Assembly (NCBI GenBank): GCA_022571255.1
Contig: JACZYD010000011.1
Location: forward strand, 1-41,034
Direction: 5' to 3'
Source: Bacteroidota bacterium
GTDB lineage: Bacteria; Bacteroidota; Rhodothermia; Rhodothermales; UBA10348
Length of the DNA stretch: 41,034 nt
A program made the position numbers and the translations under genes. Under the pieces are notes generated by a model. It searched no databases. It was not told the origin of the DNA and saw nothing but the letters and a program-made list of their open reading frames with translations. Of the stretch, positions 10,167 to 22,759 are shown piece by piece. The stretch's first letter is position 1, and the number at the start of each line of letters is the position of its first letter.

Positions 10167-10511
10167 ATGGGAAAATTGTCAGACGAAGGAATCAGCAAGT
10201 TATACTTCACCATCAGTGAGGTCGGCGCAATGGTCGAAGAAGAGGCCCACGTTCTGAGATACTGGGAAACCGAATTCCGTCAACTGAGACCCAGGAAAAA
10301 CAAAGCCGGAAAGCGTATTTATACGCGTGCCGATATTGATACGGTTTATCACATCAGGCGCCTGCTTCGCAACGACAAATACACCCTGGAGGGTGCCAGG
10401 CAGGCGATGGCGGAAAAGCCCGAGCAAAAAAAGACAGGTACGGGAGAAAATGGAGACCTTTCGCAGGTGCGTGAGTTTCTGATGCAGGTCCTGGATAGAA
10501 TCGAGCCCTGA
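10167..10511 (+). CDS. MerR family transcriptional regulator
   Basis: KLYFTISEVGAMVEEEAHVLRYWETEFRQLRPRKNKAGKRIYTRADIDTVYHIRRLLRNDKYTLEGARQAM. A TTG at 10125 is an alternative start. Confidence 0.88.
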   Translation: MGKLSDEGISKLYFTISEVGAMVEEEAHVLRYWETEFRQLRPRKNKAGKRIYTRADIDTVYHIRRLLRNDKYTLEGARQAMAEKPEQKKTGTGENGDLSQVREFLMQVLDRIEP

Positions 10512-10647
10512 AACAGATCAGAGATCGCCGAGAGGATTCAGGCCGATGGCGGCGGAGCAGGCAGGGGCGAGTCGGTAGCTGTCGTTTGCTCCATGCCGGG
10601 AACCAGCCACAGATTCAGCAATAGGAAGGCATCCGGTTCATTACTTT

Positions 10648-10721
10648 CGGGACGTGGCGCAGTCCGGTAGCGCACTTGCATGGGGTGCAAGGGGTCGTGG
10701 GTTCAAATCCCGCCGTCCCGA
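10648..10721 (+). tRNA. tRNA-Pro (anticodon GGG)
   Basis: Cloverleaf by eye: acceptor CGGGACG/CGTCCCG, anticodon arm CTTGC-ATGGGGT-GCAAG, T-loop GGTTCAAATCC; CCA not encoded. Confidence 0.93.
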
Positions 10722-10823
10722 CAGAGATACGAGGCAACATTATGTGTTGCAACAGGGAGCACGCGGATAAATTATGGCACTCCCCACAGGGGCACCCCCA
10801 AACTCCCCAAGGCTTATCTTGCC

Positions 10824-11120
10824 ATGCCACCGGTGAAAAAAGAGATGGTGATTCAAGGCAGACGTTTCCGAAGGCCAGATTTTGTTCGTACAAAATGCGA
10901 CGTACACAATTGGATGAGCGGAGTGATCGTCGTCGCTGAGCATCGATACTACACGCTCACCAATGAACAAGGAGAATTCACATTGAGCAATGTTCCTCCC
11001 GGAACCTACGAGCTCGTGATCTGGCACGAATCGTTAAGGCGTACCAGCCAGCCGATTACCGTAGGTCCCGAGGGCGTGCATGATCTGCAAATCGTCGTCG
11101 GCTTAAACGACACGGATTAA
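10824..11120 (+). CDS. Carboxypeptidase regulatory-like domain fragment (possibly truncated gene)
   Basis: CDVHNWMSGVIVVAEHRYYTLTNEQGEFTLSNVPPGTYELVIWHESL matches the C-terminal region of carboxypeptidase-regulatory-like proteins. The open frame, and apparent homology, extend upstream of this ATG; no signal peptide. Confidence 0.6.
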   Translation: MPPVKKEMVIQGRRFRRPDFVRTKCDVHNWMSGVIVVAEHRYYTLTNEQGEFTLSNVPPGTYELVIWHESLRRTSQPITVGPEGVHDLQIVVGLNDTD

Positions 11121-11256
11121 GCTCAGGCTCACGCGAACTGTCTCGAATGTGTTGATACGATCAGACTCGTGCTCCGATGATGGTTCCGGTTTTCGACCGA
11201 CAAGTATAGATGGACGAGCGGAACGCGTATTCGGCCTGCTCCTTCATCTCTGACGT

Positions 11257-11300
11257 CTGTACCGAGTCCTTAGACAATCTGTACCGAGTCCGTAGACAAA
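11257..11300. repeat. Two tandem copies of a 22-bp repeat
   Basis: ctgtaccgagtccttagacaat / ctgtaccgagtccgtagacaaa, period 22, two mismatches. Confidence 0.85.
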
Positions 11301-11327
11301 AGGAGTTGACTTCCATTTATTGCATTC

Positions 11328-13025
11328 TTATTGCCCCGTTCCGGTCGAGGAATGGTTCTCGTAAGTCGTATAGATCCTGTCGGTTGAGTACTCGCCGTTG
11401 GACAGTCTGACGCGCTGCCCGGCGACGTCACGGACGCCTTCGAGTACGATCACTTCGGCTTCCACTTCCAGTGACGGAAGAAGGCCCGGAAGGCGCTCAA
11501 GCGCGGTAGAGCTGTAAATCACAATAGCGTCACCGCCGATTCTGAATTCGAGAGGTTTGCCATAATTTACCTCTACGGTCTCTCCGTCCCCGTCGCCGCA
11601 ACCGGTGTAGTCTTTCGGAATGTGATGATACACGGAAAGCTCGTAAATAAGTGGTTTTCCGGCAGATTCCTCGTCATAGATTCGGATCGAGAATGCACCG
11701 TCTCGATTACCCGAATCATTCTGCACGTTGCTGGGCTGGGTGCCGCGCATTGCGCAAAGATCATCGAACGTTACGCGAAACGCATTCAGCTCATTGACAT
11801 TGAAGACTCTGTCCAGACCCTCGGCGGGAGATTGACCCGCCGGAGCAGACCAGCTATCGGTATCGAAAGTCAGAATACCGGAGCTCATTTCCGGACTGGA
11901 AACCGTCACGCGAACGTTTGTAAAGCCCCCGCCGCCGATGACATCTGCCCAGCAAAGTCCACCGTTCGTTTTGCATCCTGCAGAAAGAAGGTCTATAAAT
12001 GTACGGTCGTACTTGTCATCGTACTGGTGTTCGTGATAAATTTCGTTTGTGTTTGGACCGTTAAAAACGTCTACATCGAAGTGCCCGCCTGGTAATCCAA
12101 GATCTTCAGTAGAGGAACCAGTTCCAGACAATGTTCTCATAACAAGCGCTCCGTATACCGAACTGGCTTCTTTCAGCTCTGTTTTCGGACGATCATCATT
12201 GATGGCGTAGACGAGTCCTTCCCAGCGCGACGTGCCCTTCATTTTGAGTTCTCCGTTGACGAGTACGACGCCATATCCGACAGCATTTCCCTCCATTTCA
12301 AATTTACCATTCACAATCAGAACACCCGGTGAATCGGGAGAACCGAAGACATCGTTTCCCCTCATTTTAAGGTCTTCATTGTAGACTACCGCGTACGGAT
12401 ACGAAAGAATATCGGTACGCAGTTGATCAAGGTCGACTGGAGACGCACCGGTCACAATCGAGTTATTGCCATACTTGCCCGTAATCTGGGATCCGTCGAG
12501 CTCGTCAAGAATAGTGGCTGCCGATTCACCAAGTGTGACTCGCATCCCGAAGGTGGGACTGTTGCCGCCTGAGCCGATTTCTCCCAGAGGCTCCGTGTCA
12601 TATCCGGTGATCAGATATTTATTGCCATCGCCCCTGGCTGTTTTTATGGGTCCGTCTATGGTGACGGCGTCAAGGAGAGATTCGCCGGTTCGAACGACGA
12701 TGCCGGACACGGAGTGCGACGCATTGCCGACATATGCCGTTGCAGCGAGACCAACCTCATCCGTCGCATTGGTGACGGCTGAAAAACTGAGAAGAGCGTC
12801 TCCATACATGATATCTACATTCTCTGTTCGATATCCGTCGAAATCTTTGATTGACGCGTTTGTCAGAATATTGAAAAATGTGGTCGCCGCTTCTCTCGCC
12901 AGGACCTTTTCTGTATACTCGGTCTGTGCCTGTTCAAGTTTGATTTCGGCGTCAATGCGCGATGTGGAGACGCCAATCATTACGATGGTGGATGCGATTA
13001 CCATCAGCATTGCTACCTTTCCCAT
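11328..13025 (-). CDS. PilX-N-terminal-like / DUF7305-like pilus-assembly-type protein
   Basis: 565 aa; N-terminal hydrophobic helix MGKVAMLMVIASTIVMIGVSTSRIDAEI; repeated 'DSPGVLIVNGKFEMEGNAVGYGVVLVNGELKMKGTSRWEGLVYAI' strands. Confidence 0.6.
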   Translation of the reverse strand: MGKVAMLMVIASTIVMIGVSTSRIDAEIKLEQAQTEYTEKVLAREAATTFFNILTNASIKDFDGYRTENVDIMYGDALLSFSAVTNATDEVGLAATAYVGNASHSVSGIVVRTGESLLDAVTIDGPIKTARGDGNKYLITGYDTEPLGEIGSGGNSPTFGMRVTLGESAATILDELDGSQITGKYGNNSIVTGASPVDLDQLRTDILSYPYAVVYNEDLKMRGNDVFGSPDSPGVLIVNGKFEMEGNAVGYGVVLVNGELKMKGTSRWEGLVYAINDDRPKTELKEASSVYGALVMRTLSGTGSSTEDLGLPGGHFDVDVFNGPNTNEIYHEHQYDDKYDRTFIDLLSAGCKTNGGLCWADVIGGGGFTNVRVTVSSPEMSSGILTFDTDSWSAPAGQSPAEGLDRVFNVNELNAFRVTFDDLCAMRGTQPSNVQNDSGNRDGAFSIRIYDEESAGKPLIYELSVYHHIPKDYTGCGDGDGETVEVNYGKPLEFRIGGDAIVIYSSTALERLPGLLPSLEVEAEVIVLEGVRDVAGQRVRLSNGEYSTDRIYTTYENHSSTGTGQ

Positions 13026-13504
13026 AACGGAATTCCATAGTTAAAGTATTTTGACTATTGTTTTACCGGATACATCATCGGGGTTGTGGGATGTACGCGG
13101 TGAGGGATCAGCAGGTGTACAGAGCGCATTCAGTTGTATTCTGTGCTGCACGTTGTTTCGTATCGACCGTGGCTCCAGGCGTTTTAAATGAAGAGAGGAA
13201 CGGGAATCCTCTCTCCTTGAGTACTCGATATGCACAATCACGAGACCGGCTACCGGGCAATAACGTCGTCATCGAAAAAGTCGCTGCGCCAGTCTCTGGA
13301 TATTTATTTATTACGACCGGTTTAATGGGCTGGCTCCAAAACGTCGCACCTCCTGCACTCTGTGCGGCAGGTCTGTCGATCTGTTCCGGGACGCCGTGGG
13401 TTATTTTGAGGCGCAAATGAGGATCCAGAGCCAATGTAAAAAGTAATACGCCGCTACCGATAAAAACGCGGTCATTGAACACTCGGATCTCGAAGAGGCC
13501 ATTC

Positions 13505-14161
13505 ATGCTCACCCAGGCAGTAGAAGACTATTTAAAAAAGATCTACAAACTCCAGGGTAAAACGGCCGTCTCTACAACGGAACTTGCCCAGGCCCTGAAA
13601 GTCACGTCGGCTTCGGTTACCAATATGCTTAAACGTTTGGCGCAGATGAAGATGGTTGAGTACGAATCATACAGGGGAGTACGCCTGACGGCCGCCGGTG
13701 AGAAAATCGCTCTGGAAATCATCCGCCATCATCGACTTCTGGAGACCTATCTGAAGGAAATACTGGGGTATTCCTGGGATAAAATGCACGAGGATGCCGA
13801 ACGCCTCGAGCACCATATCTCAGAAGAGTTTGAAGAAAAAATAGACGCATTATTGGGATATCCGACTCATGACCCGCACGGTCATCCCATCCCGACACGC
13901 GACCTTGAAATTGCCGAGCCCGTCACATCTCCACTTGCCCAGGCAGAGACGGGCCGGGTCGTTGTCATTCACCATCTTTCGGATACGGACCCGGAAATGC
14001 TTCACCACCTCGAAGATATCGGTCTGATGCCTCAGACGGCAGTCAGCGTTGTCAAAAAAGCACCTTTCAAGGGCCCTCTTACGGTTCGGATCGGGAAACA
14101 GGAGAAAGTGATAGGTTACGAATTGGCGAATCATGTCTTTGTGACAGAAACAGATCTCTGA
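13505..14161 (+). CDS. DtxR/MntR family metal-dependent transcriptional regulator with FeoA-like C-terminal domain
   Basis: MLTQAVEDYLKKIYKLQGKTAVSTTELAQALKVTSASVTNMLKRLAQMKMVEYESYRGVRLT...HHRLLETYL; C-terminal SH3/FeoA-like LEDIGLMPQTAVSVVKKAPFKGPLTVRIG. Confidence 0.93.
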   Translation: MLTQAVEDYLKKIYKLQGKTAVSTTELAQALKVTSASVTNMLKRLAQMKMVEYESYRGVRLTAAGEKIALEIIRHHRLLETYLKEILGYSWDKMHEDAERLEHHISEEFEEKIDALLGYPTHDPHGHPIPTRDLEIAEPVTSPLAQAETGRVVVIHHLSDTDPEMLHHLEDIGLMPQTAVSVVKKAPFKGPLTVRIGKQEKVIGYELANHVFVTETDL

Positions 14162-14242
14162 CAGGGCTTTCTCAAGGCCTTTCTGTTCCCCTCTTCGTAA
14201 CTTCGGGCGATCGCGCATATCTCTAACCAGAGACCGAACATT

Positions 14243-16840
14243 ATGTCCAGTTACCCTCTGAGCACCGGCAATCGTCGGCTGGTTCACATCGGTTTTATTC
14301 TTACGCTTGGTATCGTCGTGGCCGCCGCAGGCCCTCGATATACAAATGCACAACACGCTGCTTCACAAAGTAACGATGCGAACTACGATCTTGCGGCCCG
14401 ATTCGCCCCGTACAAGATTCAGAAGCTGATTTACAGCACGTCCGTCAGCCCGAAATGGATCGAAAACAGTGAATCGTTCTGGTACAAGTGGGACACGGCC
14501 GAAGGTTCATCCTATTTCATCGTGGATCCCACCAAAAGTGATAAACGAGAGGTGTTCGACAATGATCGCATTGCCGCAGAGCTTTCGCGTATTACGCGTG
14601 ATCCGTGGGACGCAAAACATCTTCCGATCGAAAAAATCAAGTTCATCAGTGATACGACGCTTCGTTTCGATGTAAAATCGTCGCAGGACGAAAAGAAAGA
14701 AGATGTGGAGTCTGAGGAAGAGCAAATCGACGACGAGCAGGATCAGGAAGAGGACAACGGGAAGCCTGAAAAATCAAAACCGAAGAAAATAGTCTTCCAC
14801 TTCGAATACGATATACCATCTCGCACCCTTCGCGAGCTGGCCGACTGGGAAGAGCCGGACAATCATCCATCGTGGGCATCCATTTCACCGGATGGACAAA
14901 CCGTCGTTTTCGCCAGGAATCATAATTTATGGTCAATGAGCGCCGAAGATTATGCGCTGATTCTGGAAGCTCGCGTCGGAAAAACGGGTGATGACGCCGA
15001 TGACGCTGAAGACGATGTCGAGATCGAAGACAAGCAGCTGACATTTGACGGTGTAGAACACTACAGTTATTCGGGCAGTTCGCGGCAAAAGGACAACGAG
15101 CGTGAAAAGAAAAAAAACAAACGCAAACGAGCCGGAATCTCATGGTCTCATGATTCGTCCAGGTTTTCCATCATCCGAAGAGACCAGCGTGAAGTGGATG
15201 ACCTCTGGGTAATCCATTCCGTAGGCAACGAACGACCCGAACTGCAGACCTATAAATACGATATGCCGGGCGAAGAAAATGTGACACAGAACGAAGTCAT
15301 GATTTTTGACTTCGCCGCAGATTCCGCCCGAGTTCTTGATGTGGCCGCGTTCGTAGATCAAAGTCTTTCAGTACAGACAGCGAGGCAATTCTCATATCCG
15401 GACAGCGATGAACCACGCCGCTCGTTATGGCTTTCGTCGGACCCGGATATATTCTATTTCTATCGCTCTTCCCGCGACCTCAAGCGAGTTGACGTCCTTC
15501 GAGCCAATGTTACCACGGGAGAGATCGAGACAGTGATTGAAGAACGCCTTAACACATACATTGAAACCCAGCGTCTTGAGTTACTGGATTCAGGAGACCT
15601 TGTGTGGTGGTCCGAGCGCGACGGCTGGGCTCATTTGTATCGATTCGCTCCCGATGGTATCCTGAAAAACCAGATCACCAGTGGTCCGTTCTCGGTTCGC
15701 CGTGTGCTTGATATCGACCAGGACGCCGGTGTGATTTATTTCACAGCCAATGCCCGAGAGAAAGGGGAAGACCCATACTACCAGCATGTGTACCGCGTGA
15801 AGCTGGATGGGTCGGGGCTTCGACTCCTCAACGCCGGTAACTTTGACTCCCGCCCGAGTCTGGGAGCGTCAAAACGATTCTTCGTCAATAACTATTCCCG
15901 GGTGGATACGACACCCGCCTCCGCGCTTTTGAATGTATCCGGCTCCATGATAATGGATCTGGAAACGGCAGATTTCAGTCGCCTCCTGGACGCCGGATAT
16001 CATTTTCCCGAACCGTTTACTGTGAAGGCAGCAGACAACGTGACCGATTTATACGGCGTGATGTATAAACCTTTCGACTTCGACTCGACACGATCGTATC
16101 CGATTGTGGAATACGTATATCCGGGACCGCAGACGGAATCGGTCTCAAAATCATTTTCCACCAGTCGTTATGAAACTGCTCTTGCTCAATTCGGGATGAT
16201 CGTGGTCAGCGTGGGCAACCGGGGTGGACATCCGGCCCGGTCGAAATGGTATCACAATTTCGGCTACGGCGATCTGAGGGATTATGGTCTCGAGGACAAG
16301 AAAGTCACCGTGGAGCAGCTCGCCGAAACATTCAAATATATCGATATCGACCGGGTTGGCATTTACGGGCATTCCGGAGGAGGCTTCATGTCAACGGCAG
16401 CCATGCTGGTCTACCCCGATTTCTTCAAGGTCGCGGTCTCATCGTCTGGTAACCACTCGAACGACGTTTACAATCGATGGTGGTCGGAGAAGCACCACGG
16501 CGTGGAGGAAGTCGTGAGCGATTCCGGCAAGGTGTCGTTCAAATACGATATTGACAAAAATCCGGATCTTGCCGGGAATCTGAAAGGCCACCTTTTATTG
16601 ACCACAGGCGATGTGGACAACAACGTTCATCCCGCCAATACATACCGCATGGTTGACGCGCTCATCAAAGCCAACAAACGGTTTGACTTTTTTCTGTTCA
16701 CGGGCCAGAGACATGGATACGGAGATATGGGTGATTACTGGTTCTGGCTGCGCGCCGAGTACTTCGTAAAACACCTCCTCGGTGATTCGCGCTGGACGGT
16801 CGACATCACAGAATTGAATCGAGAGAAAGCAAAAGGCTGA
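14243..16840 (+). CDS. S9 family peptidase (prolyl oligopeptidase / DPP IV-like)
   Basis: 865 aa; catalytic nucleophile motif GIYGHSGGGFMSTAAML; DPP IV N-terminal propeller; LTTGDVDNNVHPANTYRMVDALIKANKRFDFFLFTGQRHGY with catalytic D and H. Confidence 0.93.
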   Translation: MSSYPLSTGNRRLVHIGFILTLGIVVAAAGPRYTNAQHAASQSNDANYDLAARFAPYKIQKLIYSTSVSPKWIENSESFWYKWDTAEGSSYFIVDPTKSDKREVFDNDRIAAELSRITRDPWDAKHLPIEKIKFISDTTLRFDVKSSQDEKKEDVESEEEQIDDEQDQEEDNGKPEKSKPKKIVFHFEYDIPSRTLRELADWEEPDNHPSWASISPDGQTVVFARNHNLWSMSAEDYALILEARVGKTGDDADDAEDDVEIEDKQLTFDGVEHYSYSGSSRQKDNEREKKKNKRKRAGISWSHDSSRFSIIRRDQREVDDLWVIHSVGNERPELQTYKYDMPGEENVTQNEVMIFDFAADSARVLDVAAFVDQSLSVQTARQFSYPDSDEPRRSLWLSSDPDIFYFYRSSRDLKRVDVLRANVTTGEIETVIEERLNTYIETQRLELLDSGDLVWWSERDGWAHLYRFAPDGILKNQITSGPFSVRRVLDIDQDAGVIYFTANAREKGEDPYYQHVYRVKLDGSGLRLLNAGNFDSRPSLGASKRFFVNNYSRVDTTPASALLNVSGSMIMDLETADFSRLLDAGYHFPEPFTVKAADNVTDLYGVMYKPFDFDSTRSYPIVEYVYPGPQTESVSKSFSTSRYETALAQFGMIVVSVGNRGGHPARSKWYHNFGYGDLRDYGLEDKKVTVEQLAETFKYIDIDRVGIYGHSGGGFMSTAAMLVYPDFFKVAVSSSGNHSNDVYNRWWSEKHHGVEEVVSDSGKVSFKYDIDKNPDLAGNLKGHLLLTTGDVDNNVHPANTYRMVDALIKANKRFDFFLFTGQRHGYGDMGDYWFWLRAEYFVKHLLGDSRWTVDITELNREKAKG

Positions 16841-16913
16841 ATCGTTGGATTACAGACAGGCTGAGGCCCGTTCACACAAAGCACAGGGCGTTTCCAGAAA
16901 ATATCAACAGGCC

Positions 16914-17804
16914 TCAGTTCAGACTGAAGACCCGGTTGATGATGAAGCCCAGACGGAAATCGCCCCTGAAGAATTCTTCTGAGTTCCGTGCAATCACGTG
17001 TTGCTCGGTCAGGTAATCGCTGGTTTTCAGGTAGATTACAAACACGTGTCCACCGGTTTCTATATTCAAAGCAACCGCAAATGCATTCTCCGTTGCGGTG
17101 GTGCGGTCGCCGAACACGGGAATGTATTCTACCAGCAGTGCAACGCGATCATTGACGAGGATCCGTCCTCCAAGTGCGACCGCAAAATGCGTTTTTTCTT
17201 CCACGTGCATGTCTGTTTCACCGTTGTGCTCAGTAGAAACCGTGTTAAAATGTGAAATCATAGGCGACACCTGAAGGCTTATTTTGTCTGACATGCGCCT
17301 CGCAAGCATCACGGCTCCGAGATAATTAAGACGGTCGCTGAACTCGAATCCGTTCGATTCTGTCATTATGCCCATATCGCCTTTCAGAGCAAGTTCAATG
17401 GGCATTTTTCCATCTTTCGATTGCCTGAGCAGGTTGGCCTTGAACCTGAAATCATAGAGTTTATCAAATTGTGATCGCCCTACTCCAATGGACAGTCTGT
17501 CCGAGATACCGTAATCTAATCCGAATCTGATATTAGCCGGTCCGTCCACTCCCCATAACGATTGTACACCTTCATCGACTCGGCCGAAGACGTGCATTAT
17601 TGTAAAGTTGAGATTTCCTGCCGGCAAATTCGAAACCGAGCTGGTTACGACGATATTCTGTGACAGAAAAAGTTCGTCCACCGGACCGCCGGGATCCACA
17701 AGACGGCGTGGTATCTGAGCCTGCACCGTTCCCGCACCAATAGAAAGGGCGAGAAACAGAAAGAGGCATACCGGGCGATATTTTATTCCGGAAAATTGTT
17801 TCAT
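16914..17804 (-). CDS. DUF5777-like outer-membrane beta-barrel protein
   Basis: Signal peptide; NLNFTIMHVFGRVDEGVQSLWGVDGPANIRFGLDYGISDRLSIGVGRS pattern. Confidence 0.7.
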   Translation of the reverse strand: MKQFSGIKYRPVCLFLFLALSIGAGTVQAQIPRRLVDPGGPVDELFLSQNIVVTSSVSNLPAGNLNFTIMHVFGRVDEGVQSLWGVDGPANIRFGLDYGISDRLSIGVGRSQFDKLYDFRFKANLLRQSKDGKMPIELALKGDMGIMTESNGFEFSDRLNYLGAVMLARRMSDKISLQVSPMISHFNTVSTEHNGETDMHVEEKTHFAVALGGRILVNDRVALLVEYIPVFGDRTTATENAFAVALNIETGGHVFVIYLKTSDYLTEQHVIARNSEEFFRGDFRLGFIINRVFSLN

Positions 17805-18358
17805 TGCGAGTTCATTGGATCAAGCGTTGCGGTGATTCGAATTTTCTGTATTTCATCTACTTTCACAATCAGCAGTTTTGGTGGAACGATATTATAGTCC
17901 TCCAGATTGAGATCCCAACCCGCATCAAGAACAAGCTGGTCGCCGATCAACTGCAGTACTCCCGATAAACGGACATTTTTCTTCACGCCATGAAGCGTAA
18001 AAACTCCCTCGACCATGGCTGCCTGGCCATCTGGAATAGACCTGTCAAAATCCGTAATCAGTTTTCCGTAAAATTCAGCAAATGGATATTCTTTTATATC
18101 GAGTGATAGTCTCATATCTTTGTCCCGCTTTCCGATACCTGTTTTCAACGTAGAAAGATCCACATAAAAATCTACCGTAGAATCGGCCAGATTTATCACG
18201 CCTGTAAGGTGTTCAGACGTACCGGTAAACGTGAAAAAGGGCACACTCGATATGAATTCCACCGTGCCGGTCTGTGTCATCCACGATTGTCCTGCCACGG
18301 TCTGGGCACCGATGAACGCAATAAAAACCAGTATCTCAGCTGTCGATCGTACCATCAT
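17801..18358 (-). CDS. YceI family protein
   Basis: 185 aa; signal peptide; GTVEFISSVPFFTFTGTSEHLTGVINLADSTVDFYVDLSTLKTGIGKRDKDMRLSLDIKEYPFAEFYGKL; 4-bp overlap with downstream gene. Confidence 0.88.
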   Translation of the reverse strand: MMVRSTAEILVFIAFIGAQTVAGQSWMTQTGTVEFISSVPFFTFTGTSEHLTGVINLADSTVDFYVDLSTLKTGIGKRDKDMRLSLDIKEYPFAEFYGKLITDFDRSIPDGQAAMVEGVFTLHGVKKNVRLSGVLQLIGDQLVLDAGWDLNLEDYNIVPPKLLIVKVDEIQKIRITATLDPMNSQ

Positions 18359-18568
18359 CGATTCTTTCGCTCATGATTGCGATTCCAAGTGGACGCCGAG
18401 CGGGTAGCCCTCTCGACATTCGAGAACCAATTTGAGGCGCCAGCCCAAGTGTATCGACGAGACGGCTCTGCAAATCACACACGCAATCTCAATACAGTAA
18501 TCATTCAAAGTTCTGACCGGGCTGATTTATCCAAAATACCTGATCTGTGTCGACCGCACAGAACCTTG

Positions 18569-19462
18569 TTAAAAAGGAGCTGTCCGAACCTGTTCCATAA
18601 GGGCATCCGTTTTCCCCACAGCGTCGCGGCCGTTCATTTCGTAGACCCAGAATCGCTCGACACCTTCGTTTCCCATAAATAACTGCATGGTACCCTGCGA
18701 TTTGTACTCAGCAATCATCCAGTTGGCAATAATATTATAATTAAGCCTTCCGTCAAGCCCGAGTGGCGTGCTTCGATCAAAAACGAATGGTCCGTCCAGA
18801 TATATTTTTGTGGCGGGATGACCTTCGAGTTCCCTGTACGCGGCGACCGCATCGTCGAGACCACCGGATGTAAAACTACCCAGGATTACCGGTCGATTCC
18901 CGAAAGGCATGCGACTGACCGCCTCGATCGCAAGAATCGTCGCGGCTTTATGATGAGAATGGAAAGGTTTTATGGGAAGGTGGGTAAACACGAAATCGTA
19001 TTCGCCTTGGGCCAGAAGGTGATCCAGCCGACCGGCAGCAAACTCACTGTCCCACACGTAGGCAAGAATCGAATCCTGATCCTCCGTCTTTCCTAAATCG
19101 GGCTGCTCCAGGAAGTAGAAATTCCTTATGCCGGCTATGGCACCGCCGGCCATCAGTTCCCTTTTACGGATGGCCGGCAGGTAATTCCTGGCCACATCCG
19201 GATCCGTCAACTCACGCCCGTATATCGATTCTGATAAAGTAGAAAAACGATAACCTCCTGCGCCGTCGGTCATCAGAGCAATATCCACGGTCCCGCCCAG
19301 TGCATGGGTGATGCGGTACATCGTCGCGGCAAACATGATCTCATCGTCCGGGTGCGCGGTGACCACGAGAACGCTAGGTCCATCGCCGAGGGCTTGAGCC
19401 GTTGCGACACGTTCAAAGACAGACGAAGCGAGGAATAAACAGATGGTGAACAGTGTGCGCAT
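18569..19462 (-). CDS. Secreted PIG-L family deacetylase
   Basis: Signal peptide; VVTAHPDDEIMFAATMYRIT (AHPDDE motif); ...FTHLPIKPFHSHHKAATILA. Confidence 0.9.
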   Translation of the reverse strand: MRTLFTICLFLASSVFERVATAQALGDGPSVLVVTAHPDDEIMFAATMYRITHALGGTVDIALMTDGAGGYRFSTLSESIYGRELTDPDVARNYLPAIRKRELMAGGAIAGIRNFYFLEQPDLGKTEDQDSILAYVWDSEFAAGRLDHLLAQGEYDFVFTHLPIKPFHSHHKAATILAIEAVSRMPFGNRPVILGSFTSGGLDDAVAAYRELEGHPATKIYLDGPFVFDRSTPLGLDGRLNYNIIANWMIAEYKSQGTMQLFMGNEGVERFWVYEMNGRDAVGKTDALMEQVRTAPF

Positions 19463-19664
19463 TGTATCCGTTGAGATTAGATGATGCCGGGAAATAGATA
19501 ATTGCTATATAAGAAACAATTGGGATTTCTGACTACTTTTTGGTAGCAGGTGCAGCGCTCCGTACCTTGAAGCTCACGCGATCGACGAGGCTGTCCTCTC
19601 TGGCAGCCTCGGAGATTCCTGACACGATTGTCGCGAAGCCATGTCGAATCTACCTTAGGCATTT

Positions 19665-22750
<3,086 letters not shown>

Positions 22751-22759
22751 ATCGGCTAT

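Noticed and set aside
10740-10820. C-rich, GGGGCACCCCC-like segment after the tRNA examined as a possible CRISPR, attachment site or terminator
   Set aside because: No repeat-spacer structure, no copy of the tRNA 3' end found by eye, and no hairpin followed by a T-run.
13108-13512. 134-aa minus-strand ORF between the pilus-like gene and the DtxR gene
   Set aside because: No recognisable domain, it overlaps the DtxR start, and its composition looks like non-coding translation; not supported as a gene.
16861-16917. Inverted repeat CTGAGGCC ... GGCCTCAG between the convergent S9 peptidase and DUF5777-like genes
   Set aside because: Only 8 bp with a 41-nt spacer and no U-tract; too weak to call a terminator.
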